The notes under the pieces are model-generated. The model worked only from the letters and a program-made list of their open reading frames with translations. It was not told the DNA's origin and did no database searches. The position numbers and the translations under genes were made by a program. Shown in pieces: positions 25,312 to 34,057 of a stretch of DNA of 64,000 nucleotides. How positions within the stretch are numbered: position 1 is the stretch's first letter; each line of letters starts with the position of its first letter. The DNA is from Pelobacter propionicus DSM 2379 (GTDB lineage Bacteria > Desulfobacterota > Desulfuromonadia > Geobacterales > Pseudopelobacteraceae): NCBI RefSeq assembly GCF_000015045.1, contig NC_008609.1:310001-374000 (forward strand). The letters are read 5' to 3'.

Positions 25312-25653
25312 CTACTCCAGAGCCAGCTGCAGGCGGAGCGTCTTTTCCACCTGCTCCATCAGCCCCTTGTTGAGAAAGCCCACCCGTTCGCCCACCACCG
25401 CGCTCTTGTCGATGGTGATGATGATGTGCGAGCTGATCTTGGCGTCAACGGTCAGACCGCTCTTTGCTGCTGGCAGGAAACACTCGAAATCGTAGATCCG
25501 GTCCAGGTTGGTGGTCGAGAGCGGGATGATGGTCACCACCGACGAGTATTCGTTGCTGATATTGTTGCTGACCACCAGGCAGGGGCAACTCTCCTGCAGG
25601 CCGGTTCCGTGATGGGCCAGGTTGACCGGATAGATGCCGCCCCGCTTAAACAT
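25312..25653 (-). CDS. PemK/MazF-family toxin (mRNA interferase-like)
   Basis: A 113-residue protein with the PemK/MazF pattern: KRGGIYPVNLAHHGTG at the N-terminus, PCLVVSNNISNEYSSVVTIIPLST (~29-52), and KSGLTVDAKISSHI. These toxins are ribosome-independent endoribonucleases. The usual GDIWxV opening reads GGIYPV, so activity needs testing. It overlaps the upstream antitoxin gene by 8 bp, a typical coupled toxin-antitoxin arrangement. Confidence 0.85.
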   Translation of the reverse strand: MFKRGGIYPVNLAHHGTGLQESCPCLVVSNNISNEYSSVVTIIPLSTTNLDRIYDFECFLPAAKSGLTVDAKISSHIIITIDKSAVVGERVGFLNKGLMEQVEKTLRLQLALE

Positions 25654-25882
25654 CGCGTTTCTCCGTTACCACGTTTTCGAACTTCTTGAGCACTTCCACC
25701 GTTTCCTCGGCCGTTGCCTGATATCCCTCGATCAGCCCCTGGTAGGCGCTCTTTTTCAGCGCCGCCAGCTTCTCGGCTGCGGCCTCCTCCAGAAACTGGC
25801 TGATCCCGCGCGGTCCGTAGAGCGCCTTGACGTCGTCCACGATGTGTGTTGGCAGCGTAATGTTAAGCCGCGTTATTGACAT
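25646..25882 (-). CDS. Antitoxin of the PemK/MazF-type pair
   Basis: A 78-residue protein. Residues ~3-15 (ITRLNITLPTHIVDDV) look like a ribbon-helix-helix DNA-binding start; the C-terminal half is acidic and helical and should wrap the toxin. CAAGGAG precedes the ATG, and the toxin gene overlaps its end. A near-palindrome upstream (25901-25918) is a likely site for autorepression. Confidence 0.8.
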   Translation of the reverse strand: MSITRLNITLPTHIVDDVKALYGPRGISQFLEEAAAEKLAALKKSAYQGLIEGYQATAEETVEVLKKFENVVTEKRDV

Positions 25883-25900
25883 GTTGTTAGCTCCTTGTAT

Positions 25901-25918
25901 GTCGTTAATAATAACGAC
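25901..25918. promoter_or_regulatory. Predicted operator of the toxin-antitoxin pair
   Basis: The 18-bp near-palindrome GTCGTTAATAATAACGAC (two mismatched centre positions) lies 18 bp before the antitoxin ATG. Confidence 0.5.
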
Positions 25919-26069
25919 ACGTTTTCAACAATACCACATAAAATATAACAAGCGCTATTTTTTTATTGACTCATACGGCGCTGGAGGTTCACTATTCACA
26001 TTTACCCGTTGCTGTGAGTCTTTTCCAGAAAAACACTCTATGTATCATCCTTTCCAAGGAGCTCCTATC

Positions 26070-28067
26070 ATGTTTTATGCTCCGCAGGTGGGGGGCGACC
26101 CTGCATTCCTGGCGATAGTTGCCGCGCTTGCCATGGGCTGCGCCGGTCTCCCCGGCCTGTTCATGCGCACACCCGGCCCCGGACAGATCCTGGCCACGGG
26201 TATCACGATCCTGGCCAGCCTGGCCGGCATTCCGGCAGCGCTGATGCTGCTGTTCAGCGACAGGGTCCCGGCCTATGTTCTTGAATGGGGACTCCCCTTC
26301 GGACCGTGCGAACTGGCCATCGATCCGCTCTCGGCCTTTTTCCTGCTGCCGGTCTTTCTGGTGGCCGGGGCGGGATCGCTCTTTGCCCTGGGGTACTGGC
26401 CTGCCACAAAGAATCGCGGCAGCGAGCCCATGCTGACGTTTTTTTACGGCCTTCTGGCCTCATCGATGGCGATACTGCTCATGGCGCGTAACAGCGCCTT
26501 TTTTTTGATGGTATGGGAGGTCATGGCGCTGTCGGCCTATTTCCTGCTGGTAACGGAGCATGGCCGGGAGGACGTGCGGCGGGCCGGAATCGTCTATCTG
26601 GTTGCCACCCATTGCGGCACCGCCGCCCTGTTCGTCTACTTCTCCCTGCTGGCCAGCAGCAGCGGCTCGTTCCTCCTCCCCCCTGCCGGCTCGCTCTCCG
26701 CGCTGCCGGCCGCCTCCCTGGCCATTGCCCTGGCGGCCTTCATCGGCTTCGGCGCCAAGGGGGGCATCATGCCGCTGCACATCTGGCTCCCATCGGCCCA
26801 CGCCAACGCACCCAGCCACGTCTCCGCCATGATGTCCGGGGTCATGCTCAAGATGGGGCTCTACGGCATCTTCCGCACCCTGACCTTTTTCCGCGACCCG
26901 CCGCTCTCCTGGGGAGCCTTTCTGGCCCTGACCGGAATCGCCTCGGCCCTGCTGGGCATCTCCTTCGCCGTTGCCCAGTGTGACCTGAAGCGCCTACTGG
27001 CCTGCAGCAGCATCGAGAATATCGGCATCATCACCACTGGCCTGGGGGTGGCCATGATGGGCATCTCCAGCCACAACACGACCCTGGCCTACCTGGGCAT
27101 GGCGGGCGCCATGCTGCACATCCTCAACCACAGCCTGTTCAAACCGCTGCTCTTCCTCGGTTCCGGTGCCATCATCCACGCCAGCGGAACGCGCGACATG
27201 AACCTGATGGGAGGGCTGGCCAAGGGGATGCCGAAGACGGCCTTCCTGGTTCTGGTCGGCTCCCTGGCCATCTGCGGCATTCCCCCCCTGAACGGTTTTG
27301 TCAGTGAATTCCTGCTCTACCTGGGCTTCTTCTCCCAGCTCCAGGCCGCAAGCCTGACCTTCCTGGTGCTGTTGGCGCCGCTCCTGGCGCTGGTGGGGGG
27401 GCTGGCGCTGATTGCCTTTACCAAGCTGTACTGCTGCATTTTCCTCGGTGTACCCCGCAATGTGGAGGCCGGCCATACCCATGAGGCGGGTCCTGCCATG
27501 CTGATTCCCCTGGCGCTCCTGGCGCTGCTCTGCCTGCTGGTCGGTCTCTTGCCCCAGTACGGGCTGCGCCTGGTTGAACCGGCCCTGGCGCTGTTCGTTC
27601 CGCCCGGGGCGAGCGCCACCCTCTCCCTGGGCTATGCCTTGACCCTAGAGCAGCTCTCGCAGCTTGGGCTGTTCCTGCTGCTGGTTTCGGCCCTGGTGTT
27701 CTTTTTTTGGCGCATGCTCTTGGCGCGGGCGCCCCAGGCCAGCGGACCCACCTGGGGATGCGGCTATCAGCGGGGAACGGCGCGGATCCAGTACACGGCC
27801 ACATCGTTTTCCGAGTACGCCGTTTCCGTCTTCAACGGTTTCATCCGCCAGCGCATCCAGCGTCCCGCCCTGGCGGGGCTCTTTCCGCTGACGGCCGACT
27901 GCGTTGACCGGCCCACGGAGACAGTGCTGGACCGGATCATCGCTCCGCTGTTCACCCTGGCCGGGCTGCTGTTCGCTTTTCTGATGCGCCTGCAGCACGG
28001 CCGGATGCATGTGTACATGATCTATATCTTTGCCACGCTGCTGATCCTGATGCTCTGGGCACACTGA
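26070..28067 (+). CDS. Ehr complex antiporter-like membrane subunit (HyfB/HycC/NuoL-type)
   Basis: A 665-residue protein with about 16 membrane helices in the proton_antipo_M (NuoL/M/N) arrangement, including FGAKGGIMPLHIWLPSAHANAPSHVSA (shown in part by GIMPLHIWLPSAHA) and HSLFKPLLFLGSGA, the helix-breaking lysine/histidine segment used in ion translocation. The ATG at 26070 is chosen because AAGGAG lies 8 nt upstream; in-frame ATGs further upstream lack a site. It opens a six-gene operon of complex-I/hydrogenase-like genes. Confidence 0.85.
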   Translation: MFYAPQVGGDPAFLAIVAALAMGCAGLPGLFMRTPGPGQILATGITILASLAGIPAALMLLFSDRVPAYVLEWGLPFGPCELAIDPLSAFFLLPVFLVAGAGSLFALGYWPATKNRGSEPMLTFFYGLLASSMAILLMARNSAFFLMVWEVMALSAYFLLVTEHGREDVRRAGIVYLVATHCGTAALFVYFSLLASSSGSFLLPPAGSLSALPAASLAIALAAFIGFGAKGGIMPLHIWLPSAHANAPSHVSAMMSGVMLKMGLYGIFRTLTFFRDPPLSWGAFLALTGIASALLGISFAVAQCDLKRLLACSSIENIGIITTGLGVAMMGISSHNTTLAYLGMAGAMLHILNHSLFKPLLFLGSGAIIHASGTRDMNLMGGLAKGMPKTAFLVLVGSLAICGIPPLNGFVSEFLLYLGFFSQLQAASLTFLVLLAPLLALVGGLALIAFTKLYCCIFLGVPRNVEAGHTHEAGPAMLIPLALLALLCLLVGLLPQYGLRLVEPALALFVPPGASATLSLGYALTLEQLSQLGLFLLLVSALVFFFWRMLLARAPQASGPTWGCGYQRGTARIQYTATSFSEYAVSVFNGFIRQRIQRPALAGLFPLTADCVDRPTETVLDRIIAPLFTLAGLLFAFLMRLQHGRMHVYMIYIFATLLILMLWAH

Positions 28068-28085
28068 ACCAATCACGGGGGGCTT

Positions 28086-28994
28086 ATGACGAACAGCCTG
28101 ATTCACATCCTGCTGGCGCTGATCATGCCGCCGCTCCTGCTGGGGGTGATCGCCAAGACCAAGGCGGCCTTTGCCGGCCGGCTCGGTGCGCCCTTCCTGC
28201 AGCCGTACTACGACATCCTCCGTCTGCTGCGCAAGGGAAGCGTATTCAGCACCACCACCACCTGGATCTTCCGCGCTGGTCCCATCGTGGGCCTGGCAAC
28301 GACCCTGGTAGCCAGCCTGCTGGTCCCTTTCGGCGCCCATCCCGCGCCGATCTCCTTCCAGGGGGACATGATCCTCTACGCCTACCTGTTTGCCCTGGGG
28401 CGCTTCTTCACCATGGCCGCCGCCCTTGACACCGGCTCCAGCTTCGAGGGGATGGGCACGGCCCGCGAGGCCACCTACTCCTGCCTGGCCGAACCGACCC
28501 TCTTCTTCGCCCTGATCACCCTCTCCCGGCTCTCGGGGAGTTACTCCCTGACCGGTATGCTCTCCGGCCTGGATCAGCGGCTCTGGCTGAATGCCGGCGC
28601 CGCCATGCTGCTGTTGATCGGCGGCATGTTCATCGTTCTCTTGGCTGAAAACTGTCGCATCCCCTTCGACGACCCCACCACCCACCTGGAGCTGACCATG
28701 ATCCACGAGGTGATGGTGCTGGACCACAGCGGCCCGGCCTTCGGACTGATCCTGTACGGGGCGGCGCTGAAGCTGTTCGTGCTGGGCGCCTTCTTCATGC
28801 ACCTGGCGCTCCCCTTCACCAGCGCTAACCCCCTGGCCGACTGGGGGATCTTCGTCGTTTCCATGCTGCTCTTGGCGGTCGCCATCGGCGTGGTGGAATC
28901 GGTCATGGCCCGCCTCAGGCTGGTCCGGGTTCCGCAACTGCTGGTGGCCGCAACCATCCTGGCCGCGTTTTCCACCCTGCTCGTCATCAGGTGA
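28086..28994 (+). CDS. Ehr complex NuoH-like membrane subunit (HyfC/HycD-type)
   Basis: A 302-residue protein with about eight membrane helices. It has the conserved loop AENCRIPFDDPTTHLELTMI followed by HEVMVLDHSGP (~195-220), which in complex I links the ion channel to the quinone or cluster-N2 region, and LQPYYDILRLLRKGSVF near residue 40. Starts 18 bp after the antiporter gene. Confidence 0.9.
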   Translation: MTNSLIHILLALIMPPLLLGVIAKTKAAFAGRLGAPFLQPYYDILRLLRKGSVFSTTTTWIFRAGPIVGLATTLVASLLVPFGAHPAPISFQGDMILYAYLFALGRFFTMAAALDTGSSFEGMGTAREATYSCLAEPTLFFALITLSRLSGSYSLTGMLSGLDQRLWLNAGAAMLLLIGGMFIVLLAENCRIPFDDPTTHLELTMIHEVMVLDHSGPAFGLILYGAALKLFVLGAFFMHLALPFTSANPLADWGIFVVSMLLLAVAIGVVESVMARLRLVRVPQLLVAATILAAFSTLLVIR

Positions 28995-28998
28995 CTCC

Positions 28999-29640
28999 AT
29001 GTTCTCATTACCCGACCAGCTGCTCGTCCTCGTCCTGTTGATCAACTTCATCACCATCGGCACCAGCCGCCTGGTCTTCTCCATCCGCGCCGTTGCCGTC
29101 CAGGGTGTCATCCTGGGGATCCTTCCCGGCCTGATTCACCCCTTTTCCTGGCACCTGGTGGCCATCATGGTGGGCATCCTGGTCATCAAGGGGGTGATCA
29201 TCCCGCTGCTTCTGGGGCGCGCCATCCGTTCCGCCGAGATCAAGCGCGAGGTGGAACCGTTTATGGGCTATGTTCCGACCCTGCTTCTGGGAGCGCTCTT
29301 CACGGCGCTCTCCTTCGGCTTTGCCGGCAAGCTCCCCCTGCTCCCCGAACACCAGAATTACCTGTTCGTGCCGGCGTCCATAGCCACCCTGATGAGCGGC
29401 TTCCTGATCCTGACCACCCGACGCAAGGCCATCTCCCAGGTTCTGGGCTATCTGGTGCTGGAAAACGGCATCTTCATCTTCGGCCTGCTGCTGGCCGAAG
29501 CCATGCCGCTGATGGTGGAGGCGGGTGTGCTCTTGGACCTGCTGGTGGGCACCTTTGTCATGGGGATCGTCATCAACCACATCAGCCGCGAATTCTCCTC
29601 CCTGGACACCTCGCGCTTGACCTCCCTGAAAGAGGAGTAG
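28999..29640 (+). CDS. Ehr complex NuoK-like membrane subunit (HyfE-type)
   Basis: A 213-residue protein with five to six membrane helices resembling HyfE. The C-terminal half carries the NuoK-like helices with the buried glutamates (LVLENGIFIFGLLLAEAMPLMVEAG). It lies 4 bp after the NuoH-like gene and 4 bp before the next. Confidence 0.85.
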   Translation: MFSLPDQLLVLVLLINFITIGTSRLVFSIRAVAVQGVILGILPGLIHPFSWHLVAIMVGILVIKGVIIPLLLGRAIRSAEIKREVEPFMGYVPTLLLGALFTALSFGFAGKLPLLPEHQNYLFVPASIATLMSGFLILTTRRKAISQVLGYLVLENGIFIFGLLLAEAMPLMVEAGVLLDLLVGTFVMGIVINHISREFSSLDTSRLTSLKEE

Positions 29641-29644
29641 ATAC

Positions 29645-31078
29645 ATGCTCGCCGCTCTGATACTGCTACCGCTCGCCGGCGCCCTGCTGGCCTGGCTGCT
29701 CCCCGGCGACCGTTTTCGCCCGGCGCTTTTGCCCCTGTTCGCCTTCCCCCACCTGGGGCTGACCCTGTGGCTTCTGTACCGTACCCCACTCCCTTCTCCG
29801 GGCGGGTGGTTCAACCTGGACCCCCTGGGCAAGATCGTTCTGCTCTGCACCAGCGTGCTGTTCCTGTTCTGTTCCCTCTACGCCCTGGGCTACCTGGCCT
29901 ACCGCAGGGAGCGCTCCAGCCGCATCCTCTGCATCGGCCTGCTGGTTTGCCTGTCCGCCGCCTCCCTGGTGACGACAACCCATCACCTGGGGCTGCTCTG
30001 GGTGGCGTTGGAGACCACCACCATCTCCATGGCGCCCCTGATCTACTTCAACCGCAACGCCCGCTCCATCGAAGCCACCTGGAAATATCTGCTGATCTGC
30101 TCCGTGGGGGTCGCCCTGGCCCTGATCGGCCTCTTCTTCCTGGCTTATTCCACCATCGTTTCCGGCATGGAGCCGTCGCTTCTGCTGGACGACCTGATGC
30201 GCGACGCGCCCCGGCTCTCCCCTAGCTGGGTACATGCCGCCTTCGTGTTCCTGCTGGTCGGTTTCGGCTCCAAGATGGGGCTGGCGCCGCTGCACACCTG
30301 GAAGCCGGACGCCTATGGCGAGGCCCCTGGGTTGGTGGGCGCCATGCTGGCCGGCGGCCTGGTCAACCTGGCCTTTCTGGCGCTCTTGCGCATCTACCAG
30401 CTCTGCCTGGCCACCCGGGAGATCGTCTTCTTCCAGAACGCCCTGGTGGCCATGGGGCTGATTTCCATGTTCCTGGCCGCGGTATTCATGGCCCGCCAGG
30501 CAGACTTCAAGCGGATGCTGGCCTATTCCAGCGTGGAGCATGTGGGCATCATGGCCGTGGCCCTGGGGCTGGGGGGCAAGGCCATCTTCGGCGCACTGTT
30601 TCATGTCTTTGCCAACGGCCTGACCAAGGGGGTGCTGTTCCTCTCCTCGGGGAACATCCACCGCTCCTACAACAGCAAGAGCACCAGCCAGGTGGCGGGC
30701 GCCCTGCGGCGGCTCCCCTGGTCCGGGGGGCTGTTCCTGGCCGGCTTCATCGCCATCACCGGTTCTCCTCCCTTTGCCCCCTTCATCAGCGAATTCACCA
30801 TCGTCAGCAGCGCCTTCATGCAGGGGCGCATGCTGGTGGCGGCGCTCTTCCTGCTCTCCCTGACCATCATCTTCATCGGCATGGCCCTGACCGTGCTCCC
30901 CATGGTCATGGGTGAGGTGCCCGAGTCCAGTGAGTCAAGCCCCTACCGCGACACGGTCTGGACGGTGGGGCCGCCCCTGGTCATGCTGCTTGTTGTGTTT
31001 CTGCTGGGGGTCTGGATACCTGAGCCGCTGCTGGCTATCCTGCGCGCGGCTGCGTCGCTTCTGGAGGTGCGGGCATGA
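29645..31078 (+). CDS. Ehr complex antiporter-like membrane subunit (HyfF/NuoN-type)
   Basis: A 477-residue protein with about 13-14 membrane helices and the proton_antipo_M motif VGFGSKMGLAPLHTWKPDAY plus HVFANGLTKGVLFLSSG. It is the second antiporter-like subunit, so the complex has two putative ion channels (there is no HyfD-type third copy). Its stop overlaps the start of the large-subunit gene by 4 bp. Confidence 0.88.
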   Translation: MLAALILLPLAGALLAWLLPGDRFRPALLPLFAFPHLGLTLWLLYRTPLPSPGGWFNLDPLGKIVLLCTSVLFLFCSLYALGYLAYRRERSSRILCIGLLVCLSAASLVTTTHHLGLLWVALETTTISMAPLIYFNRNARSIEATWKYLLICSVGVALALIGLFFLAYSTIVSGMEPSLLLDDLMRDAPRLSPSWVHAAFVFLLVGFGSKMGLAPLHTWKPDAYGEAPGLVGAMLAGGLVNLAFLALLRIYQLCLATREIVFFQNALVAMGLISMFLAAVFMARQADFKRMLAYSSVEHVGIMAVALGLGGKAIFGALFHVFANGLTKGVLFLSSGNIHRSYNSKSTSQVAGALRRLPWSGGLFLAGFIAITGSPPFAPFISEFTIVSSAFMQGRMLVAALFLLSLTIIFIGMALTVLPMVMGEVPESSESSPYRDTVWTVGPPLVMLLVVFLLGVWIPEPLLAILRAAASLLEVRA

Positions 31079-32589
31079 GTCACGGCATGAAGACCTTCCA
31101 CAACGGCGCCTGCTTCGGGCGCGGCGAGATCCCCCTGCTGGACAACGACGGCTTCTTCCAGGGAATCCTGGACGCCACCGGGCACGGCTGGCGGATCTGC
31201 TCCTATTTCGGCGCTCCCTCTTCCTCAGGGGCGATCCTCTACTGCGTCATGGCCTCCAGGGGAAGCGGCTCCCTGGGTATCTTCTCCACCCGGGTAAAGG
31301 ACAGCTTCCCCTCCCTGGCCGAGGCCTGTCCCCAGCTGCACCTCTTCGAACGCGAGATCGCCGAGCAGTGCCTGGTGCGGCCGGAGGGGCACCCCTGGTT
31401 CAAGCCGGTGCGCTTTCAGAAGCCGCTCCGCCCTGGGGAGCAGTTCTGGAAGAACAGTGACACCGGCCTGCTGCCGGCGGTGATGGACTTCTACCGCGTG
31501 GAGGGGGACGAGGTCCACGAGGTAGCGGTGGGGCCGGTGCATGCCGGCATCATCGAGCCGGGGCACTTCCGCTTCCAGTGCCATGGCGAAGAGGTCTTTC
31601 ACCTGGAGATCGCCTTGGGGTTCCAGCACCGCGGCATCGAGCGGGCCCTGATCGGCGGGCCGTCGCCGCGAACCATGCACCAGATGGAGGCGGTTGCCGG
31701 CGACACCAGCATCGGCCATGGCCAGGCCTTTTGCATGAACATGGAGGCACTGGGCGCGGTTTTCGCGCCTCCCCGGGCCGAGGCGGTGCGCGGCGTGGCC
31801 CTGGAACTGGAGCGCCTGGCCAACCACACCGGCGATCTGGGGGCCATTGCCGGTGATGTGGGTTATCTGCCCACCTCCTCGTTCTGCGGACGCATCCGGG
31901 GCGATTTCCTCAACATGACCGCCCTGTTGTGCGGCAGCCGCTTCGGACGCGGCCTGCTCCGCCCCGGTGGGCTCGGCTATGACTGTGACGCCGAAATCGC
32001 ACAGAGCGTGCTGGAGCGGTTACACATCGCGCGTCGGGAGGTGACCCAGGCCATCAATCTGCTCTGGGACACCCCCTCGGTCATGGCCCGCCTGGAAAAC
32101 ACCGGCCAGCTTAGCGCTGAGGTTGCCCGGGAGATCGGGCTGGTGGGGCCGGCCGCCCGCGCCTGCGACGTGAACCGCGACGTGCGCCGCGACCACCCCT
32201 TCGGCATCTTCCGCATGAGCCAGATTCCGGTCGTCACCGCCGCCAGCGGCGACGTGTACGGCCGCGCCCTGGTGCGCTGGCTGGAGATGCAGCGCTCCCT
32301 GGATTTTATCGAGGAACAGCTGCAGCATCTCCCCCGTGGCGGCTTTCGCAACCAGCCAACCAAGGTCGCGCCCGACCGCTGCGCCGTGGCGCTGACCGAG
32401 GGGTGGCGGGGAGAGATCTGCCACACCGCCCTGACCGACGGAGAGGGACGTTTCCAGCGCTACAAGATCACCGATCCCTCCTTCCACAACTGGACCGGTC
32501 TGGCCCTGGCGCTGCGCAACCAGCAGATATCGGATTTCCCGCTCTGCAACAAGAGCTTTAACCTGTCCTACTGCGGGTTTGACCTGTGA
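31075..32589 (+). CDS. Ehr complex large subunit (NuoC-NuoD/HyfG-like), lacking NiFe-binding cysteines
   Basis: A 504-residue fusion: residues ~1-115 resemble the 30-kDa NuoC domain (ending HPWFKPVRF), and ~150-504 the 49-kDa NuoD/NiFe large subunit (EVFHLEIALGFQHRGIERAL). At the place of the first CxxC pair of a hydrogenase the protein reads VAGDTSIGHGQAF, and the C-terminus reads NKSFNLSYCGFDL instead of a DPCxxC motif. It therefore cannot hold a NiFe centre. This is the signature of energy-converting-hydrogenase-related (Ehr) complexes. GGAGGTGC precedes the ATG. Confidence 0.88.
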   Translation: MSHGMKTFHNGACFGRGEIPLLDNDGFFQGILDATGHGWRICSYFGAPSSSGAILYCVMASRGSGSLGIFSTRVKDSFPSLAEACPQLHLFEREIAEQCLVRPEGHPWFKPVRFQKPLRPGEQFWKNSDTGLLPAVMDFYRVEGDEVHEVAVGPVHAGIIEPGHFRFQCHGEEVFHLEIALGFQHRGIERALIGGPSPRTMHQMEAVAGDTSIGHGQAFCMNMEALGAVFAPPRAEAVRGVALELERLANHTGDLGAIAGDVGYLPTSSFCGRIRGDFLNMTALLCGSRFGRGLLRPGGLGYDCDAEIAQSVLERLHIARREVTQAINLLWDTPSVMARLENTGQLSAEVAREIGLVGPAARACDVNRDVRRDHPFGIFRMSQIPVVTAASGDVYGRALVRWLEMQRSLDFIEEQLQHLPRGGFRNQPTKVAPDRCAVALTEGWRGEICHTALTDGEGRFQRYKITDPSFHNWTGLALALRNQQISDFPLCNKSFNLSYCGFDL

Positions 32590-32624
32590 CAGATGCAGTG
32601 ACTGGAAACCGGTGACTCGTGACT

Positions 32625-32645
32625 CGTGACTGGTTGCGAGTCACG
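32625..32645 (+). repeat. Hairpin and short tandem GTGACTC repeats inside the Ehr operon
   Basis: Between the large and small subunit genes GTGACTC is repeated (32612-32631), and CGTGACT pairs with AGTCACG (7 bp, 7-nt loop) before GGCTTTTCC. It could act as a partial terminator or an RNA-processing site. Confidence 0.45.
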
Positions 32646-32683
32646 GCTTTTCCCTGAGTGAAACCTTCTGAATTGGAGTCAGT

Positions 32684-33442
32684 ATGCTTCGAGCCATTCT
32701 CGCACGTTGCCGCCAGGGGCATCGCACGTTCGCCTATCCCGATGCCCCCTTGCCGTTGCCACCCCGTTTTCGCGGGCTGCCGCTGCTGGACGCGTCCCGC
32801 TGCGAATCCGGCTGCCGTGCCTGCGCCGAGAGCTGCCCCTACGGCGCCATTTCCGCTGACGGGGCGCTGAGTCTGGACATGGGGAAGTGCCTCTTCTGCG
32901 GCCAGTGCGCCGAGGAGTGCCGGCAGGGCGCAATCTCCTTCAGCAACGATGCCGCTCTGGCCAGCCGCAGTCGGGAGGGGCTCGTGGTCAGGGCCGCCGA
33001 GCAGTACCAGCCCGCCGAGGCCATGGGCAGAGAGCTTTTGCGCCTGTACGGCCGTTCGCTCAAGTTGCGCGAGGTGAGCGCCGGCGGCTGCAACGCCTGT
33101 GAGGCGGACACCAACGTGCTCTCCACCATCGGCTGGGACCTGGGGCGCTTCGGCATCCAGTTCGTGGCCAGCCCCCGCCATGCCGACGGCCTGTTCATAA
33201 CCGGTCCGGTGAGCGAAAACATGCGTCTTGCCCTGCTGGATACCTATGCCGCCATACCCGACCCCAAGCTGGTCATCGTGACCGGCGCCTGCGCCATCAA
33301 CGGCGGACCCTTCAAGGACCACGACGAGGTGTGCAATGGCGCCGATGGCCTGCTAGCGGTGGACCTGTACATCCCCGGCTGCCCCCCCAGCCCGCTGACA
33401 ATCCTGGACGGGCTGCTGCGGCTGATACGCCGCATCCGCTGA
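32684..33442 (+). CDS. Ehr complex ferredoxin-NuoB fusion (HyfH-HyfI-like) subunit
   Basis: A 252-residue fusion. Residues ~25-95 form a 2x[4Fe-4S] ferredoxin (CESGCRACAESCP and CLFCGQCAEECRQG); residues ~110-250 form a NuoB/small-subunit domain with the four cluster-N2-type cysteines (GGCNACE, TGACAIN, PGCPPSP). In Hyc/Hyf these are two proteins. Electrons would enter from a soluble ferredoxin, perhaps from Por, and pass to the large subunit. The gene follows the large subunit after a 94-bp gap with a hairpin. Confidence 0.85.
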   Translation: MLRAILARCRQGHRTFAYPDAPLPLPPRFRGLPLLDASRCESGCRACAESCPYGAISADGALSLDMGKCLFCGQCAEECRQGAISFSNDAALASRSREGLVVRAAEQYQPAEAMGRELLRLYGRSLKLREVSAGGCNACEADTNVLSTIGWDLGRFGIQFVASPRHADGLFITGPVSENMRLALLDTYAAIPDPKLVIVTGACAINGGPFKDHDEVCNGADGLLAVDLYIPGCPPSPLTILDGLLRLIRRIR

Positions 33443-33511
33443 ACCCGCCGCGGGCCAGTTCCCCCTTTCTCTTGCGCGCACATTTCAGCTGCCAGGGAGA
33501 GGGGGTTTCTT

Positions 33512-33540
33512 TTGACTTTTTCATAAAGCGCTGATAGCAT
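33512..33540 (+). promoter_or_regulatory. Promoter of fabZ
   Basis: TTGACT (33512-33517), a 17-bp spacer and TAGCAT (33535-33540). A second -10-like TATACT follows at 33557-33562 and might give another start. Confidence 0.55.
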
Positions 33541-33586
33541 CGTTCGAATTTTCTGGTATACTCTTTTTCCTGCGAGGAGGATGTAC

Positions 33587-34030
33587 ATGTATCTTGACGT
33601 TAATGAAATCATGAAGGTTTTACCGCATCGCCCCCCTTTCCTGATGGTTGACCGGATCATCGAGCTGGAAGGCGGCGAGCGTTGCGTCGGCATCAAGAAC
33701 ACCACCATGGACGAGCACTTCTTCCAGGGACACTTTCCCGGCCATCCGGTCATGCCCGGGGTTCTGATCGTGGAGGCCATGGCCCAGGTGGCCTGCCTGA
33801 TGGCCTACAAGGCCGACGGCACTGATTATCACAACAAGGTCTGCTACTTCATGGCCATCGACAACGCCAAATTCAGGAAGCCGGTTTTCCCCGGCGACCA
33901 GTTGCGCCTGGAAGTGACCACCCTGCAGCGTCGCCGCGGCGTGTGGGTGATCAGCGGCAAGACCTATGTCGAGGATACTCTGGTTTGCGAGGCGGATTTC
34001 AAGGCAACGCTTGTGGATGCAAACCAATAA
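33587..34030 (+). CDS. fabZ: 3-hydroxyacyl-[acyl-carrier-protein] dehydratase
   Basis: A 147-residue hot-dog-fold enzyme that dehydrates 3-hydroxyacyl-ACP in fatty-acid elongation. The catalytic histidine lies in HFPGHPVMPGVLIVEAMAQ, which also holds the catalytic glutamate; the N-terminus has LPHRPPFLMVDRI. The second of two close ATGs is preferred because GGAGG is 6 nt upstream of it but abuts the first. It is not in the usual lpx cluster; the GAPDH gene follows after 27 bp. Confidence 0.93.
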   Translation: MYLDVNEIMKVLPHRPPFLMVDRIIELEGGERCVGIKNTTMDEHFFQGHFPGHPVMPGVLIVEAMAQVACLMAYKADGTDYHNKVCYFMAIDNAKFRKPVFPGDQLRLEVTTLQRRRGVWVISGKTYVEDTLVCEADFKATLVDANQ

Positions 34031-34057
34031 TTTGAATACAGAGACGGAGGGAAACGG

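Noticed and set aside
31075-33442. Functional group 4 NiFe hydrogenase or formate hydrogenlyase
   Set aside because: Neither cysteine pair for NiFe is present in the large subunit, and no maturation or formate dehydrogenase genes are nearby.
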